NCBI RefSeq assembly: GCF_004358205.1 | Contig: NZ_SMYO01000005.1 | Coordinates: forward strand, 124,001 to 188,000 | Reading direction: 5' to 3' | Source: Bacillus salipaludis | GTDB taxonomy: Bacteria > Bacillota > Bacilli > Bacillales_B > DSM-18226 | Length of the DNA: 64,000 nucleotides | Shown: positions 44,873 to 53,756 of the stretch, piece by piece | Layout: every line of letters begins with the position of its first letter | Position numbering within the stretch: the first letter of the stretch is position 1 | Program-made: the position numbers and the translations under genes | The notes under the pieces: generated by a model | The model's input: only the letters and a program-made list of their open reading frames with translations | Database searches by the model: none | What the model was told of the DNA's origin: nothing

Positions 44873-46807
44873 ATGTCAGACGTTGTTAAGATTTCGTTTC
44901 CAGATGGGGCAGTAAAGGAGTTCCCACGGGGAACAACAACGGAAGATATTGCTGCTTCCATCAGTCCCGGCCTCAAGAAAAAGGCGATTGCCGGCAAATG
45001 GAATGGTAAATTAGTTGATCTTCGCCGTCCAATTCCAGAAGACGGTTCAATAGAAATTGTTACACCGGATTCAAGTGATGCATTAGAGGTTTTACGTCAC
45101 AGTACAGCTCATTTAATGGCACAGGCAGTTAACCGGCTTTATCCAAATGTAAATTTAGGTGTAGGCCCTGTCATTGAAGGCGGTTTTTATTATGACATGG
45201 ATTTGGAAGATTCGTTAACACCTGAAGATCTTCCAAAGATTGAAAAAGAAATGGCGAAAATCGTCAATGAAAATCTTGAAATTGTTCGTAAAGAAGTAAG
45301 TCGTGCAGAAGCTGTACAACTGTTTAAAGAAGCTGGCGACCCGTATAAGCTTGAATTAATCGAAGCGATTCCTGATGAGGAAACAGTGACAATCTACGAG
45401 CAGGGTGAATTTTTCGACCTTTGCCGCGGTGTTCATGTACCGTCAACTGGAAAAATTAAAGAATTTAAGCTTTTAAGCATTGCAGGTGCCTATTGGCGCG
45501 GTGACAGCAACAATAAAATGCTGCAGCGTATTTACGGTACAGCCTTCTTCAAGAAAGAAGATTTAGCAGAACATCTTCGTCTGCTCGAAGAAGCAAAAGA
45601 GCGTGATCATCGTAAAATTGGTAAGGAATTAAGTCTTTTCACAAGTTCTCAATTAGTTGGGCAGGGATTACCATTATGGCTTCCTAAGGGGGCAACGATT
45701 CGACGTATCGTTGAGCGTTATATTGTTGATAAGGAAGTAAGCCTAGGATATGACCATGTTTACACTCCGATAATGGGGAATGTGAATCTTTATAAGACTT
45801 CAGGTCACTGGGACCATTACCAGGAAGACATGTTCCCAGTTATGGACATGGATAACGAACAATTAGTGCTTCGCCCAATGAACTGTCCTCATCACATGAT
45901 GGTTTATAAAAATGCGATTCACAGCTACCGTGAGCTGCCAATACGGATTGCCGAGCTAGGAACTATGCACCGTTATGAAATGTCTGGTGCGTTATCAGGG
46001 TTGCAGCGTGTCCGGGGAATGACTTTAAATGATGCCCATATCTTTGTCCGCCCTGATCAGATTAAGGAAGAATTCCAGCGCGTTGTCCGCTTAATTTTGG
46101 ATGTCTATAAAGACTTTAACTTAACAGAATACTCGTTCCGTTTGTCCTACCGTGATCCACAGGATAAAGCGAAGTACTTTGATGATGATGCAATGTGGGA
46201 AAAAGCACAAAGCATGCTGAAGGAAGCAATGGATGATATGGGTCTAGAGTATTATGAAGCGGAAGGGGAAGCGGCATTCTACGGACCTAAACTTGATGTT
46301 CAGGTTAGAACAGCATTAGGTAAAGATGAAACACTTTCTACTGTTCAATTAGACTTCTTATTGCCTGAGCGTTTTGATTTAACTTATGTAGGGGAAGACG
46401 GAAAGCAACACCGTCCAGTTGTTATTCACCGTGGTGTCGTTTCAACAATGGAACGCTTTGTTGCCTTCTTAATTGAGGAATACAAAGGGGCATTCCCAAC
46501 ATGGTTAGCACCTGTTCAGGTTCAAGTTATTCCGGTTTCACCTGCAGCACACTACGACTATGCTAGAAAAATTCAAGAACAGCTAAAAAGCGCCGGCTTC
46601 CGTGTTGAATTAGATGGACGCGATGAGAAGATCGGCTATAAAATCCGTGAAGCTCAAATGCAAAAAATTCCATATATGCTCGTTGTAGGCGACAAGGAAG
46701 TCGAAGAGAATGCCGTCAATGTCCGTAAATATGGCGAACAAAACTCAGAAACTATAGCCTTTGCGGCATTCCTTGATGCATTAAAGGACGAAGTAAGAAA
46801 AGGCTAA
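44873..46807 (+). CDS. thrS: Threonyl-tRNA synthetase
   Basis: Charges tRNA-Thr. It has 644 residues. Order: TGS domain (about 5-65), the editing/second additional domain (about 65-240), class II catalytic core (about 270-540) with zinc ligand Cys in [13 protein letters not shown] and the motif 2/3 regions, and the anticodon-binding domain (about 545-640; [20 protein letters not shown]). ATG follows AGGAGG. Controlled by the T-box leader; terminator follows. Confidence 0.97.
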   Translation: MSDVVKISFPDGAVKEFPRGTTTEDIAASISPGLKKKAIAGKWNGKLVDLRRPIPEDGSIEIVTPDSSDALEVLRHSTAHLMAQAVNRLYPNVNLGVGPVIEGGFYYDMDLEDSLTPEDLPKIEKEMAKIVNENLEIVRKEVSRAEAVQLFKEAGDPYKLELIEAIPDEETVTIYEQGEFFDLCRGVHVPSTGKIKEFKLLSIAGAYWRGDSNNKMLQRIYGTAFFKKEDLAEHLRLLEEAKERDHRKIGKELSLFTSSQLVGQGLPLWLPKGATIRRIVERYIVDKEVSLGYDHVYTPIMGNVNLYKTSGHWDHYQEDMFPVMDMDNEQLVLRPMNCPHHMMVYKNAIHSYRELPIRIAELGTMHRYEMSGALSGLQRVRGMTLNDAHIFVRPDQIKEEFQRVVRLILDVYKDFNLTEYSFRLSYRDPQDKAKYFDDDAMWEKAQSMLKEAMDDMGLEYYEAEGEAAFYGPKLDVQVRTALGKDETLSTVQLDFLLPERFDLTYVGEDGKQHRPVVIHRGVVSTMERFVAFLIEEYKGAFPTWLAPVQVQVIPVSPAAHYDYARKIQEQLKSAGFRVELDGRDEKIGYKIREAQMQKIPYMLVVGDKEVEENAVNVRKYGEQNSETIAFAAFLDALKDEVRKG

Positions 46808-46812
46808 TTTTT

Positions 46813-46842
46813 TAAAAGGAAGGATTTACCTTCCTTTTTGTT
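46813..46842 (+). terminator. Terminator after thrS
   Basis: AAAAGGAAGG, ATTTA, CCTTCCTTTTTG. Confidence 0.85.
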
Positions 46843-46911
46843 TTTGAAAAAACTATTGAATAATTTTTTGTTTCTTGCTAAAATAAATTTCGTTGCATGA
46901 ACATAGTCTAT

Positions 46912-46941
46912 TTGACATTACGTCTTTGCTTATGTTATAGT
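46912..46941 (+). promoter_or_regulatory. infC operon promoter
   Basis: Perfect TTGACA (46912-46917), 18 bp, TATAGT (46936-46941) with TG upstream of the -10; start near 46948. Confidence 0.75.
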
Positions 46942-46949
46942 AATCAAGG

Positions 46950-47100
46950 TGAAAATAGAATACGATTTTAGGAAAAGAAGGAGCACCCGCTTCTCACCTG
47001 ATTGACGCTTTTTAGCAGTTGGCAGGTTTTACGTGAACTTTTTGTTTTATTACTTATGTTTCGTAAAGTGTGGGTGGTTTCATCCGCACTTTTTTGTTTG
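46950..47100 (+). promoter_or_regulatory. Ribosomal protein L20 leader
   Basis: The segment GGAGCACCCGCTTCTCACC and the following GCAGTTGGCAGGTTTTACG match the conserved L20 leader of Bacillus infC-rpmI-rplT operons. It ends in an intrinsic terminator, AAGTGTGGGTG/CATCCGCACTT (47065-47092), and Ts. L20 binding to the leader causes premature termination. Confidence 0.88.
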
Positions 47101-47233
47101 GTTAAAAAAACAAAGCATTGCTTAAAAGTTTTAGTATCTGACGATTTGCTTAGTGTCATAAGTAACGAGGAGCCTTTTTAAGATCCTTCTTGACCTGGAT
47201 GTTGTTTTCGTGATTAAACCTTGGAGGTGGCTA

Positions 47234-47752
47234 ATTATTAGCAAAGACATGTTGTTAAATGAGGGAATTCGCGCTCGTGAGGTTCGCCTAATTGATCAAA
47301 ATGGTGAGCAGTTAGGAATTAAATCCAAAAACGATGCGTTGGAGATTGCAGGACGAGTGAATCTTGATTTAGTGCTTGTAGCACCAACTGCAAAGCCTCC
47401 GGTAGCCCGAATTATGGACTATGGAAAATTTAAATTCGAGCAGCAAAAGAAAGACAAAGAAGCTCGTAAAAACCAAAAAATCATTACCACGAAGGAAGTT
47501 CGTCTAAGCCCGACAATTGATGAGCATGATTTTAATACAAAGCTTCGAAATGCCATTAAGTTTTTGGAAAAAGGCGACAAGGTAAAAGCTTCAATCCGAT
47601 TCAAGGGCCGGGCAATTACCCATAAAGAAATCGGTCAGCGTGTGTTAGACCGTTTTTCCCAAGCGTGCAAAGAAGTTGCGACCATTGAGTCACATCCTAA
47701 AATGGACGGACGAAGCATGTTCCTAGTTCTAGCACCTAAAACAGACAAGTAA
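47234..47752 (+). CDS. infC: Translation initiation factor IF-3
   Basis: Keeps ribosomal subunits apart and checks the initiation codon. The 172 residues start [17 protein letters not shown]. The start codon is ATT at 47234, placed behind TTGGAGGTGG; infC in many bacteria uses this rare codon so that IF-3 limits its own synthesis. N-terminal domain (1-80; [15 protein letters not shown]) and C-terminal domain (about 85-170; [12 protein letters not shown]). First gene of infC-rpmI-rplT. Confidence 0.96.
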   Translation: MISKDMLLNEGIRAREVRLIDQNGEQLGIKSKNDALEIAGRVNLDLVLVAPTAKPPVARIMDYGKFKFEQQKKDKEARKNQKIITTKEVRLSPTIDEHDFNTKLRNAIKFLEKGDKVKASIRFKGRAITHKEIGQRVLDRFSQACKEVATIESHPKMDGRSMFLVLAPKTDK

Positions 47753-47769
47753 TAAGGAGGAAGTTCCCA

Positions 47770-47970
47770 ATGCCAAAAATGAAAACTCACCGCGGCGCTG
47801 CAAAGCGTTTCAAAAAGACTGGTTCTGGTCAATTAAAGCGTGACCACGCTTATACAAGTCACTTATTTGCTAACAAATCTACAAAAGCAAAGCGTAAGCT
47901 TCGCAAATCTTCACTTGTTTCAAAAGGCGATTTCAAACGCATTCGTCACTTATTAACTTACGTTAAATAA
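47770..47970 (+). CDS. rpmI: 50S ribosomal protein L35
   Basis: A 66-residue basic ribosomal protein, starting [20 protein letters not shown] with [16 protein letters not shown] near the end, the full L35 pattern. ATG follows AAGGAGGAAG. Second gene of the operon under the L20 leader. Confidence 0.98.
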   Translation: MPKMKTHRGAAKRFKKTGSGQLKRDHAYTSHLFANKSTKAKRKLRKSSLVSKGDFKRIRHLLTYVK

Positions 47971-48005
47971 TCTCGTATTTTCGATTTATATAGGAGGGAA
48001 ATTAC

Positions 48006-48365
48006 ATGCCACGTGTAAAAGGCGGTACAGTTACGCGCAAGCGTCGTAAAAAGGTTCTTAAATTAGCAAAAGGTTATTTCGGTTCTAAACATACTTTATA
48101 TAAAGTTGCAAACCAACAAGTAATGAAATCATTACAATATGCATTCCGTGATCGTCGTCAGAAAAAACGCGATTTCCGCAAACTTTGGATTACTCGTATC
48201 AATGCAGCAGCACGTATGAACGGTCTATCTTACAGCCGTTTAATGCACGGATTAAAGCTTGCTGGTATCGAAGTAAACCGCAAAATGCTTGCTGAATTAG
48301 CAGTAAGTGATATAAATGCATTCAATGAATTAGCAAACGTTGCAAAACAACAAATTAACAAGTAA
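48006..48365 (+). CDS. rplT: 50S ribosomal protein L20
   Basis: A 119-residue early-assembly 23S rRNA-binding protein that also represses this operon through the leader. It begins [19 protein letters not shown] and has the family blocks [15 protein letters not shown] and [21 protein letters not shown] follows AGGAGGG. A terminator lies just after. Confidence 0.98.
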   Translation: MPRVKGGTVTRKRRKKVLKLAKGYFGSKHTLYKVANQQVMKSLQYAFRDRRQKKRDFRKLWITRINAAARMNGLSYSRLMHGLKLAGIEVNRKMLAELAVSDINAFNELANVAKQQINK

Positions 48366-48369
48366 TTAT

Positions 48370-48409
48370 ATAAAAAGCCATTCTCTTCTTTGAGGATGGC
48401 TTTTTCTCA
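48370..48409 (+). terminator. Terminator after rplT
   Basis: AAAAAGCCATTCTC, TTCTTT, GAGGATGGCTTTTT; slightly imperfect stem. Confidence 0.8.
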
Positions 48410-48425
48410 TAAGGAGGAATCGTGA

Positions 48426-48701
48426 GTGGAGGGGAAAACAATCTTAATACTCGCTTATATTGTTATGAATTTCACGGGGTTAATCATTATGTGGGAAGAT
48501 AAACAAAGAGCGATTCATCATAAATACAGAATTCAAGAAAAAACATTATGGCTTGTGGCATTGTTCGGCGGTGCAGTAGGAGCAACGATGGGAATGCAGC
48601 TTTATCGCCATAAAACGAAGCATGTTCAGTTTAAAATCGGTTTTCCGTTGCTAGCCGTTATAGAATTTATCCTAATGCTCTATTTATTTTTAAAATATTA
48701 A
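48426..48701 (+). CDS. ysdA: DUF1294 membrane protein YsdA
   Basis: A 91-residue membrane protein of the DUF1294 family, function unknown. It has hydrophobic segments at about 5-21, 40-57 and 72-90; the family pattern KYRIQEKTLWLVALFGGAVG and the basic HKTKHVQFKIGFP are present. GTG at 48426 follows AAGGAGG (48411-48417). It ends overlapping the convergent ysdB stop by four bases. Confidence 0.9.
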   Translation: MEGKTILILAYIVMNFTGLIIMWEDKQRAIHHKYRIQEKTLWLVALFGGAVGATMGMQLYRHKTKHVQFKIGFPLLAVIEFILMLYLFLKY

Positions 48702-49057
48702 GTGTCTTTTAGGAATTCCTGAATCGGACTTTTCCAATGAATCTCGGCATATGGATATTTTTCACAGATCTTTTTTTCAATAAAAATAAAGTCTTCTTTA
48801 GCTAATCCACTTGGCTTATTTTGTGGCCAAATCGTAATGGAAATAGCGGTACTACCGTTATATTTTTCACCTGTAAACACAGCCCCTTTGTAGGTCAGCT
48901 GGAAGTTCCTTCTAACATCATCACTATCAAGAAGCAAAAAACGCTTTTGTTTCCGGGCAGATTTAAGCTTCCTAGAAGGGGTAAAAATGTTTTTGAGTAT
49001 GACATAAAAAAAGAAAATAATAAAAATCAATAAAATGATGCGCAGAAACCAAACCAT
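48698..49057 (-). CDS. ysdB: SigW-regulon type protein YsdB
   Basis: A 119-residue protein with one N-terminal membrane helix (about 4-24) and a cytoplasmic or exposed domain containing RKQKRFLLLDSDDVRRNFQL and KGAVFTGEKYNGS. This matches the YsdB pattern; in B. subtilis ysdB is under SigW. Convergent with ysdA. The ATG follows CTCTCTGGGAGGCATTACC on the minus strand. Confidence 0.8.
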   Translation of the reverse strand: MVWFLRIILLIFIIFFFYVILKNIFTPSRKLKSARKQKRFLLLDSDDVRRNFQLTYKGAVFTGEKYNGSTAISITIWPQNKPSGLAKEDFIFIEKKICEKYPYAEIHWKSPIQEFLKDT

Positions 49058-49162
49058 TGGTAATGCCTCCCAGAGAGAGTTTTCTTTCTATACGATAGCG
49101 TGGCAAAAAAGTTTCATTCGTTTTTGAGTTTGATATAATTCTCTAAGGGAGTGATCAAAAAG

Positions 49163-49654
49163 ATGCAGCTTGAAAAATTGTTTGAAATGCAGAAAGCATT
49201 AGATTCTCATATTCAAGAAAAACATGGTTTGATGGCGGAAGATTTAGTAAATAGAAAGATTCTTGCATTGCTTGTTGAAATTGGGGAATTGGCAAATGAG
49301 ACCCGCTGCTTTAAGTTCTGGAGCGTAAAACCTTCTTCTACAAAGGAGGTTATTTTAGAGGAATTTGTTGATGGTATTCATTTTATATTATCTCTTGGGA
49401 TTGAATGCGACTTTCATGACCGTGAATTAGTAATGAGACGCACAGAAGCCTCGATGAACCTAACAGAACAATTTCTTGCGATTTACGAATTAGTTGGTAA
49501 TTTTCAAAAGAATAGAGGTTTTAATGAGTATCAAGCATTATGGGAAGGGTACTTGCAATTGGCTTCACTTTTGGGATTATCTTCTGAGGAAATCGAACAG
49601 GCATATTTTGCAAAAAACGAAGTAAATTATCAAAGACAAGAAAATAATTATTAG
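49163..49654 (+). CDS. Dimeric dUTPase-like all-alpha NTP pyrophosphatase
   Basis: A 163-residue all-helical protein of the dUTPase_2/MazG superfamily, expected to hydrolyse dUTP or related nucleotides. Metal-binding motifs: VEIGELANETRCFKFW (about 33-48) and EEFVDGIHFILSLG (about 63-76), which keeps the EExxD arrangement. ATG 49163 follows AAGGGAG; a GTG at 49151 is in frame but overlaps that site. Confidence 0.88.
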   Translation: MQLEKLFEMQKALDSHIQEKHGLMAEDLVNRKILALLVEIGELANETRCFKFWSVKPSSTKEVILEEFVDGIHFILSLGIECDFHDRELVMRRTEASMNLTEQFLAIYELVGNFQKNRGFNEYQALWEGYLQLASLLGLSSEEIEQAYFAKNEVNYQRQENNY

Positions 49655-49773
49655 AAGGAAAATTTGTTAATTTGTTAATCGATTTTGTATAATGAAAGTT
49701 GGTACATAAGAGGATGTTTTAGAAGTGTTAAGCTAGACATTCTCAAACAATCCAATCAAAAGGGGGCAGAAAA

Positions 49774-50859
49774 ATGGCTAAACTAGATGAAACTTTAACA
49801 ATGTTAAAAGATTTAACTGATGCCAAAGGGATTCCCGGTAATGAACGCGAAGTTCGCGAAGTCATGAAAAAATACATAGCTCCATATGCTGATGAAGTTA
49901 TAACAGACGGACTTGGCAGTTTGATTGCCAAAAAGGTCGGTAAAGAAGGCGGTCCGAAGATTATGGTGGCCGGTCATCTTGATGAAGTCGGCTTTATGAT
50001 TACCCAAATCGATGATAAAGGCTTTCTTCGCTTCCAAACTGTCGGCGGTTGGTGGGGGCAGGTCATGCTCGCTCAGCGCGTGACGATTGTTACGAAAAAA
50101 GGTGAAGTAACCGGTGTAATCGGTTCAAAGCCGCCGCATATTTTATCTGCTGAAGCGCGGAAAAAACCAGTTGAAATTAAAGATATGTTCATTGATATTG
50201 GTGCCTCAAGCCGTGAAGAGGCAATGGGCTGGGGCGTTTGTCCGGGGGATATGGTCGTTCCATATTTTGAATTTACGGTAATGAACAATGAAAAAATGCT
50301 GTTGGCTAAAGCTTGGGACAATCGAATCGGCTGCGCGATTGCAATTGATGTTCTAAAACAATTGCAGGGTGTGGACCATCCGAATGAGGTTTATGGTGTG
50401 GGCACCATTCAAGAAGAAGTTGGTTTACGTGGAGCGCGGACATCAGCTGCAAAAATTGAGCCGGATATCGGTTTTGGTGTTGATGTAGGAATTGCCGGCG
50501 ATACTCCTGGAATTTCTGAGCAGGAAGCCATGAGCAAGATGGGGAAAGGACCGCAAATCATTTTATATGATGCATCGCTTGTTTCTCATAAGGGCTTACG
50601 TGATTTTATCACAGATGTTGCAGATGAATTAAATATTCCGTACCAGTATGATGCGATTCCAGGCGGTGGAACGGATGCAGGTTCGATTCATTTGACGCAT
50701 AAGGGTGTTCCGACTTTAGCGATTACTATCGCTACGCGTTATATACACTCTCACGCGGCCATGCTTCATCGTGATGATTTTGAAAATGCGGTTAAATTAA
50801 TTGTGGAAGTCATTAAGCGATTAGACCGCGAAACGGTTGATAAGATTACATTTGAATAA
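49774..50859 (+). CDS. ysdC: M42 family aminopeptidase/glucanase YsdC
   Basis: A 361-residue metallopeptidase of family M42 (the endoglucanase annotation sometimes given is historical). Metal ligands: His in [11 protein letters not shown] (about 67), Asp in [12 protein letters not shown] (about 178-188), catalytic Glu pair in [12 protein letters not shown] (about 211-222), Asp in GFGVDVGIA and His in [14 protein letters not shown] (about 319-332). ATG follows AAAGGGGGCAG. It ends in a GC-rich hairpin, then a repeat. Confidence 0.93.
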   Translation: MAKLDETLTMLKDLTDAKGIPGNEREVREVMKKYIAPYADEVITDGLGSLIAKKVGKEGGPKIMVAGHLDEVGFMITQIDDKGFLRFQTVGGWWGQVMLAQRVTIVTKKGEVTGVIGSKPPHILSAEARKKPVEIKDMFIDIGASSREEAMGWGVCPGDMVVPYFEFTVMNNEKMLLAKAWDNRIGCAIAIDVLKQLQGVDHPNEVYGVGTIQEEVGLRGARTSAAKIEPDIGFGVDVGIAGDTPGISEQEAMSKMGKGPQIILYDASLVSHKGLRDFITDVADELNIPYQYDAIPGGGTDAGSIHLTHKGVPTLAITIATRYIHSHAAMLHRDDFENAVKLIVEVIKRLDRETVDKITFE

Positions 50860-50867
50860 AGATATTT

Positions 50868-50903
50868 TCCCCCGGGGGCAGCGCCTCGGGGGATTTATTT
50901 TAT
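50868..50903 (+). terminator. Terminator after ysdC
   Basis: CCCCCGGGGGC, AGC, GCCTCGGGGG then ATTTATTTTAT; a GC-rich imperfect stem with a short T-rich tail. Confidence 0.65.
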
Positions 50904-50904
50904 A

Positions 50905-51149
50905 GTCTCTATTAAAATTAGTTGTTGATTTCCGCTCCAGGCACAAGGGGTTCGTGGGCGGTTGGGGGAGCCTCCTCGTCGCTTCGCTCCTGCGGGGTCT
51001 CCCCTGTCCCGTACTCCCACAGGACACTGAATTGCTTCCTTGAATCCGCCCAAGCACGAAGAAAATGCGTTAGCATTTTCGAGGAGTCTTCGTGCCTTCC
51101 GCTCCAATCAACGCTGTTCAAAAATCAACATTGTCCTTTAACACAGCCA
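50905..51149 (-). repeat. Family B structured repeat, copy 5
   Basis: Minus orientation; core 50924-51112, full element to TTTAACACAGCCA at 51137-51149, which is the same terminal repeat as at 11671. The other end is diverged (TAGTCTCTATTAAA). Read in element orientation the inner stem is CCTGTGGG/CCCGCAGG with a T-G wobble. It occupies the ysdC-sspI gap. Confidence 0.85.
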
Positions 51150-51152
51150 TTT

Positions 51153-51188
51153 TATAAAAAAACTGCCGATCTCAAAATCGGCAGCTAA
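51153..51188 (-). terminator. Terminator of sspI
   Basis: Minus strand: GCTGCCGAT, a loop, ATCGGCAGTTTTTTTAT. Confidence 0.85.
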
Positions 51189-51197
51189 CTTCATCCA

Positions 51198-51407
51198 TTA
51201 TTGTTTTAAACCATTTTCAAGTGAAGACAGCATCTCTTTTTTCTCATCCTCGGAGGAATTTTTCCAAATTACTTCAAATAATACCCCAAGACCTGGGAGC
51301 ATTTTTTCTTCGCCATTTTGGATGGCATCCACAATTGTATCCTCTAACTCAGCCTGTGAGTTCCCAGATACATTATGAATAATAGCATTTCTTAAGTTTA
51401 GGTTCAT
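51198..51407 (-). CDS. sspI: Small acid-soluble spore protein SspI
   Basis: A 69-residue minor spore core protein, [20 protein letters not shown], matching SspI, made in the forespore under SigG. Divergent from ysgA, as in B. subtilis. ATG follows AAAAAGGAGTGTGT on the minus strand. I could not pick out a clear SigG promoter. Confidence 0.95.
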   Translation of the reverse strand: MNLNLRNAIIHNVSGNSQAELEDTIVDAIQNGEEKMLPGLGVLFEVIWKNSSEDEKKEMLSSLENGLKQ

Positions 51408-51512
51408 CCATACACACTCCTTTTTAGCCTTCGATTCTTTATTATCATTTCTAATTTTGGTTTAATTATGTATAATGAGGAAATTAAAAAGCATGTAAAA
51501 GGAGATTTACTG

Positions 51513-52268
51513 TTGAAACACATTCAATCTGTCCAAAATCCACTGGTGAAACAATGGAAAAAGCTGCAAACCAAAAAAGAACGTGATAAAACAGGATTGT
51601 TCATCGTAGAAGGATTTCACTTAGTAGAAGAGGCCCTAAAACAAAGAGAACAGGTTCTAGAAATTATTATTTCAGACAAAGCGGAGCTGCCGCCGCGCTG
51701 GGATACCGGATCAGTATCCATCACACTAGTAACAGAAGAAATTTCGAATACATTATCCGACACAGAAGCCCCGCAGGGAATTTATGCAATTTGCCGTCAA
51801 GAAGGCAGCGAAACTGCACTAAATAATGCGAAAACATTTCTATTCATTGATGCAGTTCAAGACCCGGGAAACTTGGGAACGATGATCCGTACAGCAGATG
51901 CTGCTGGAATTGAGGCTGTTATCGTCGGACACGGCAGCGTGGATATTTTTAACGCAAAAGTCCTAAGGTCCGCACAGGGCAGCCATTTTCATCTCCCAAT
52001 TGTAAGGGGAGACCTAAATGAATGGATCCAAATACTGAAGGGAAAAAACATCCCGGTTTATGGTACTGCACTTGAAAATGCTTCTGTTTATACAGAAACT
52101 AAAACATCTGAATCCTTTGCTCTTGTCGTCGGTAATGAGGGAGCTGGCGTCAGTAAAGAGATCCTGTCCAATACAACCGCCAATCTCTATATCCCGATTT
52201 ACGGCAAGAGCGAATCCTTAAATGTAGCCGTCGCAACTGGCATCCTTCTTTATTATTTGAAAAAATAG
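51513..52268 (+). CDS. ysgA: SpoU/TrmH family RNA 2'-O-methyltransferase YsgA
   Basis: A 251-residue SPOUT-class methyltransferase with an N-terminal RNA-binding domain (about 5-90; LVKQWKKLQTKKERDKTGLF) and the knotted domain with motif 1 DAVQDPGNLGTMIRTADAAG (about 117-136), motif 2 FALVVGNEGAGVSKE and motif 3 LYIPIYGKSESLNVAVATGI. Probable target is 23S rRNA. TTG at 51513 follows AAAAGGAG; the frame from the ATG at 51468 lacks a ribosome site and lies at the promoter. Confidence 0.9.
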   Translation: MKHIQSVQNPLVKQWKKLQTKKERDKTGLFIVEGFHLVEEALKQREQVLEIIISDKAELPPRWDTGSVSITLVTEEISNTLSDTEAPQGIYAICRQEGSETALNNAKTFLFIDAVQDPGNLGTMIRTADAAGIEAVIVGHGSVDIFNAKVLRSAQGSHFHLPIVRGDLNEWIQILKGKNIPVYGTALENASVYTETKTSESFALVVGNEGAGVSKEILSNTTANLYIPIYGKSESLNVAVATGILLYYLKK

Positions 52269-52281
52269 GCTTGATTAGGGT

Positions 52282-52310
52282 TTGAAACCGCAAGAAAATT
52301 ATTATATAAT
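52282..52310 (+). promoter_or_regulatory. pheST promoter
   Basis: TTGAAA (52282-52287), 17 bp, TATAAT (52305-52310). Confidence 0.7.
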
Positions 52311-52339
52311 AATGAACAATATTGATATTCTCAAAAACA

Positions 52340-52595
52340 ATGACGGAGAAAAGTATCTTGTACAGAACCTTTTAGGGAGAAAGTGCCGTGACTGAAAGCA
52401 CTTTTACGCGTTCACACAAGAGAAGTTCACCTCCAGAGTTGGCATCGGGACCATTTTCGAGCGAAAATGTAAAGATGCATCGGCGAAAAGCCGTTATCCG
52501 AATGAAGCGAACGCTAATGTTTTATACATACAGTGTTTACAAGGGTGGTACCGCGAACAAAACCTCGTCCCTTTTTGGGATGGGGTTTTTTTATT
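52340..52595 (+). promoter_or_regulatory. T-box riboswitch (phenylalanine), pheST leader
   Basis: Stem I base GGAG (52345-52348) can pair with CTCC (52431-52434). Within the loop lie AAGTA on the 5' side and GAAG-TTC-AC on the 3' side, giving the Phe specifier UUC at 52426-52428. T-box sequence AGGGTGGTACCGCG at 52542-52555; terminator AACCTCGTCCC/GGGATGGGGTT and Ts to 52593. Confidence 0.93.
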
Positions 52596-52603
52596 TTGTT
52601 GAA

Positions 52604-52650
52604 TTCGACAGAATCCGACAGGTGCCTGTCGCCACCCGAAATTTGTCGAA
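52604..52650 (+). repeat. Nested palindrome between T-box and pheS
   Basis: Outer arms TTCGACA (52604-52610) and TGTCGAA (52644-52650) enclose CGACAGGTGCCTGTCG (52616-52631). The GACAGGTGCCTGTC core recalls a short repeat common between genes of some Bacillus genomes. It ends only a few bases before the pheS ribosome site AAAGGAGG. Single copy in this window. Confidence 0.6.
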
Positions 52651-52670
52651 ATTAAAAGGAGGAAATTCTG

Positions 52671-53708
52671 ATGCAAGAACGTTTAAAGGAGTTGCAGGAG
52701 GAAGCAATCGGAAAGATTGAGCAGTCTTCTAGTTTGAAGGAATTGAATGATATTCGTGTTGCGTATTTAGGGAAGAAGGGGCCGATTACGGAGGTGCTTC
52801 GCGGGATGGGTAAGCTTTCAGCGGAAGAGCGTCCGATTATGGGGGCACTTGCGAATGAGGTGCGTGAAGCCATTTCTGTAAAGCTTGAGGCAAAGCAAAA
52901 GGATTTAGAGGAAGCAGCGGTAATGGAGAAATTGGCATCGGAAACGATTGATGTTACGCTGCCTGGTCGTCCGGTCAAAGTGGGGAACCATCATCCATTA
53001 ACAAGAATTATCGAAGAAATTGAAGATTTATTTATCGGTATGGGCTACCAGGTGGCAGAGGGTCCGGAGGTTGAGCAGGATTACTATAACTTTGAAGCGT
53101 TAAACCTGCCAAAAGGACATCCGGCTCGCGATATGCAGGACTCTTTTTATATCACAGAAGAAATCCTGCTTCGTACGCATACATCACCGGTTCAAGCAAG
53201 GACAATGGAAAAGAATGAAGGTAAAGGTCCGATTAAAATTATCTGTCCGGGTAAAGTGTACCGACGCGATAATGATGATGCGACACACTCCCATCAATTT
53301 ATGCAGATTGAAGGACTTGTGGTTGGCGAAAACATCCGTATGAGTGATCTGAAAGGGACATTAGAGGTTTTTGCAAAGAAAATGTTTGGTGAAGACCGCG
53401 AAATCCGCCTTCGTCCTAGTTTTTTCCCATTTACAGAGCCATCTGTTGAAATGGATATTTCCTGTAAAATTTGTGGTGGTCATGGCTGCAGCGTATGTAA
53501 GCGAACAGGCTGGATTGAAATTTTAGGTGCCGGGATGGTTCATCCAAACGTATTGGAAATGGCCGGATATGATTCGAAAAAATACACAGGCTTCGCATTT
53601 GGAATGGGTCCAGAGCGGATTGCCATGTTAAAATACGGGATTGATGATATTCGTCATTTCTACACAAATGACGTTCGTTTCTTAAAGCAATTTTCAACGC
53701 ATGAATAA
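52671..53708 (+). CDS. pheS: Phenylalanyl-tRNA synthetase alpha subunit
   Basis: Catalytic subunit of the alpha2-beta2 enzyme. It has 345 residues, with an N-terminal coiled coil (about 1-85) that binds tRNA and a class II core with motif 2 region [21 protein letters not shown] split by [17 protein letters not shown] (motif 3 area) and a Cys cluster [13 protein letters not shown] (about 264-276). ATG follows AAAGGAGG. Followed by pheT after 48 bp; controlled by the T-box leader. Confidence 0.97.
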   Translation: MQERLKELQEEAIGKIEQSSSLKELNDIRVAYLGKKGPITEVLRGMGKLSAEERPIMGALANEVREAISVKLEAKQKDLEEAAVMEKLASETIDVTLPGRPVKVGNHHPLTRIIEEIEDLFIGMGYQVAEGPEVEQDYYNFEALNLPKGHPARDMQDSFYITEEILLRTHTSPVQARTMEKNEGKGPIKIICPGKVYRRDNDDATHSHQFMQIEGLVVGENIRMSDLKGTLEVFAKKMFGEDREIRLRPSFFPFTEPSVEMDISCKICGGHGCSVCKRTGWIEILGAGMVHPNVLEMAGYDSKKYTGFAFGMGPERIAMLKYGIDDIRHFYTNDVRFLKQFSTHE

Positions 53709-53756
53709 TAACAGGCCATCGGTCACTTAAGTAAATCAATAAGGAGGAGTAACGAC

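Noticed and set aside
50821..51188. Several overlapping 67-88 codon frames after ysdC
   Set aside because: Products of the GC-rich family B repeat and its flanks, not genes.
52388..52720. A 110-codon frame before pheS
   Set aside because: It is the T-box leader read as protein and runs into pheS out of frame.
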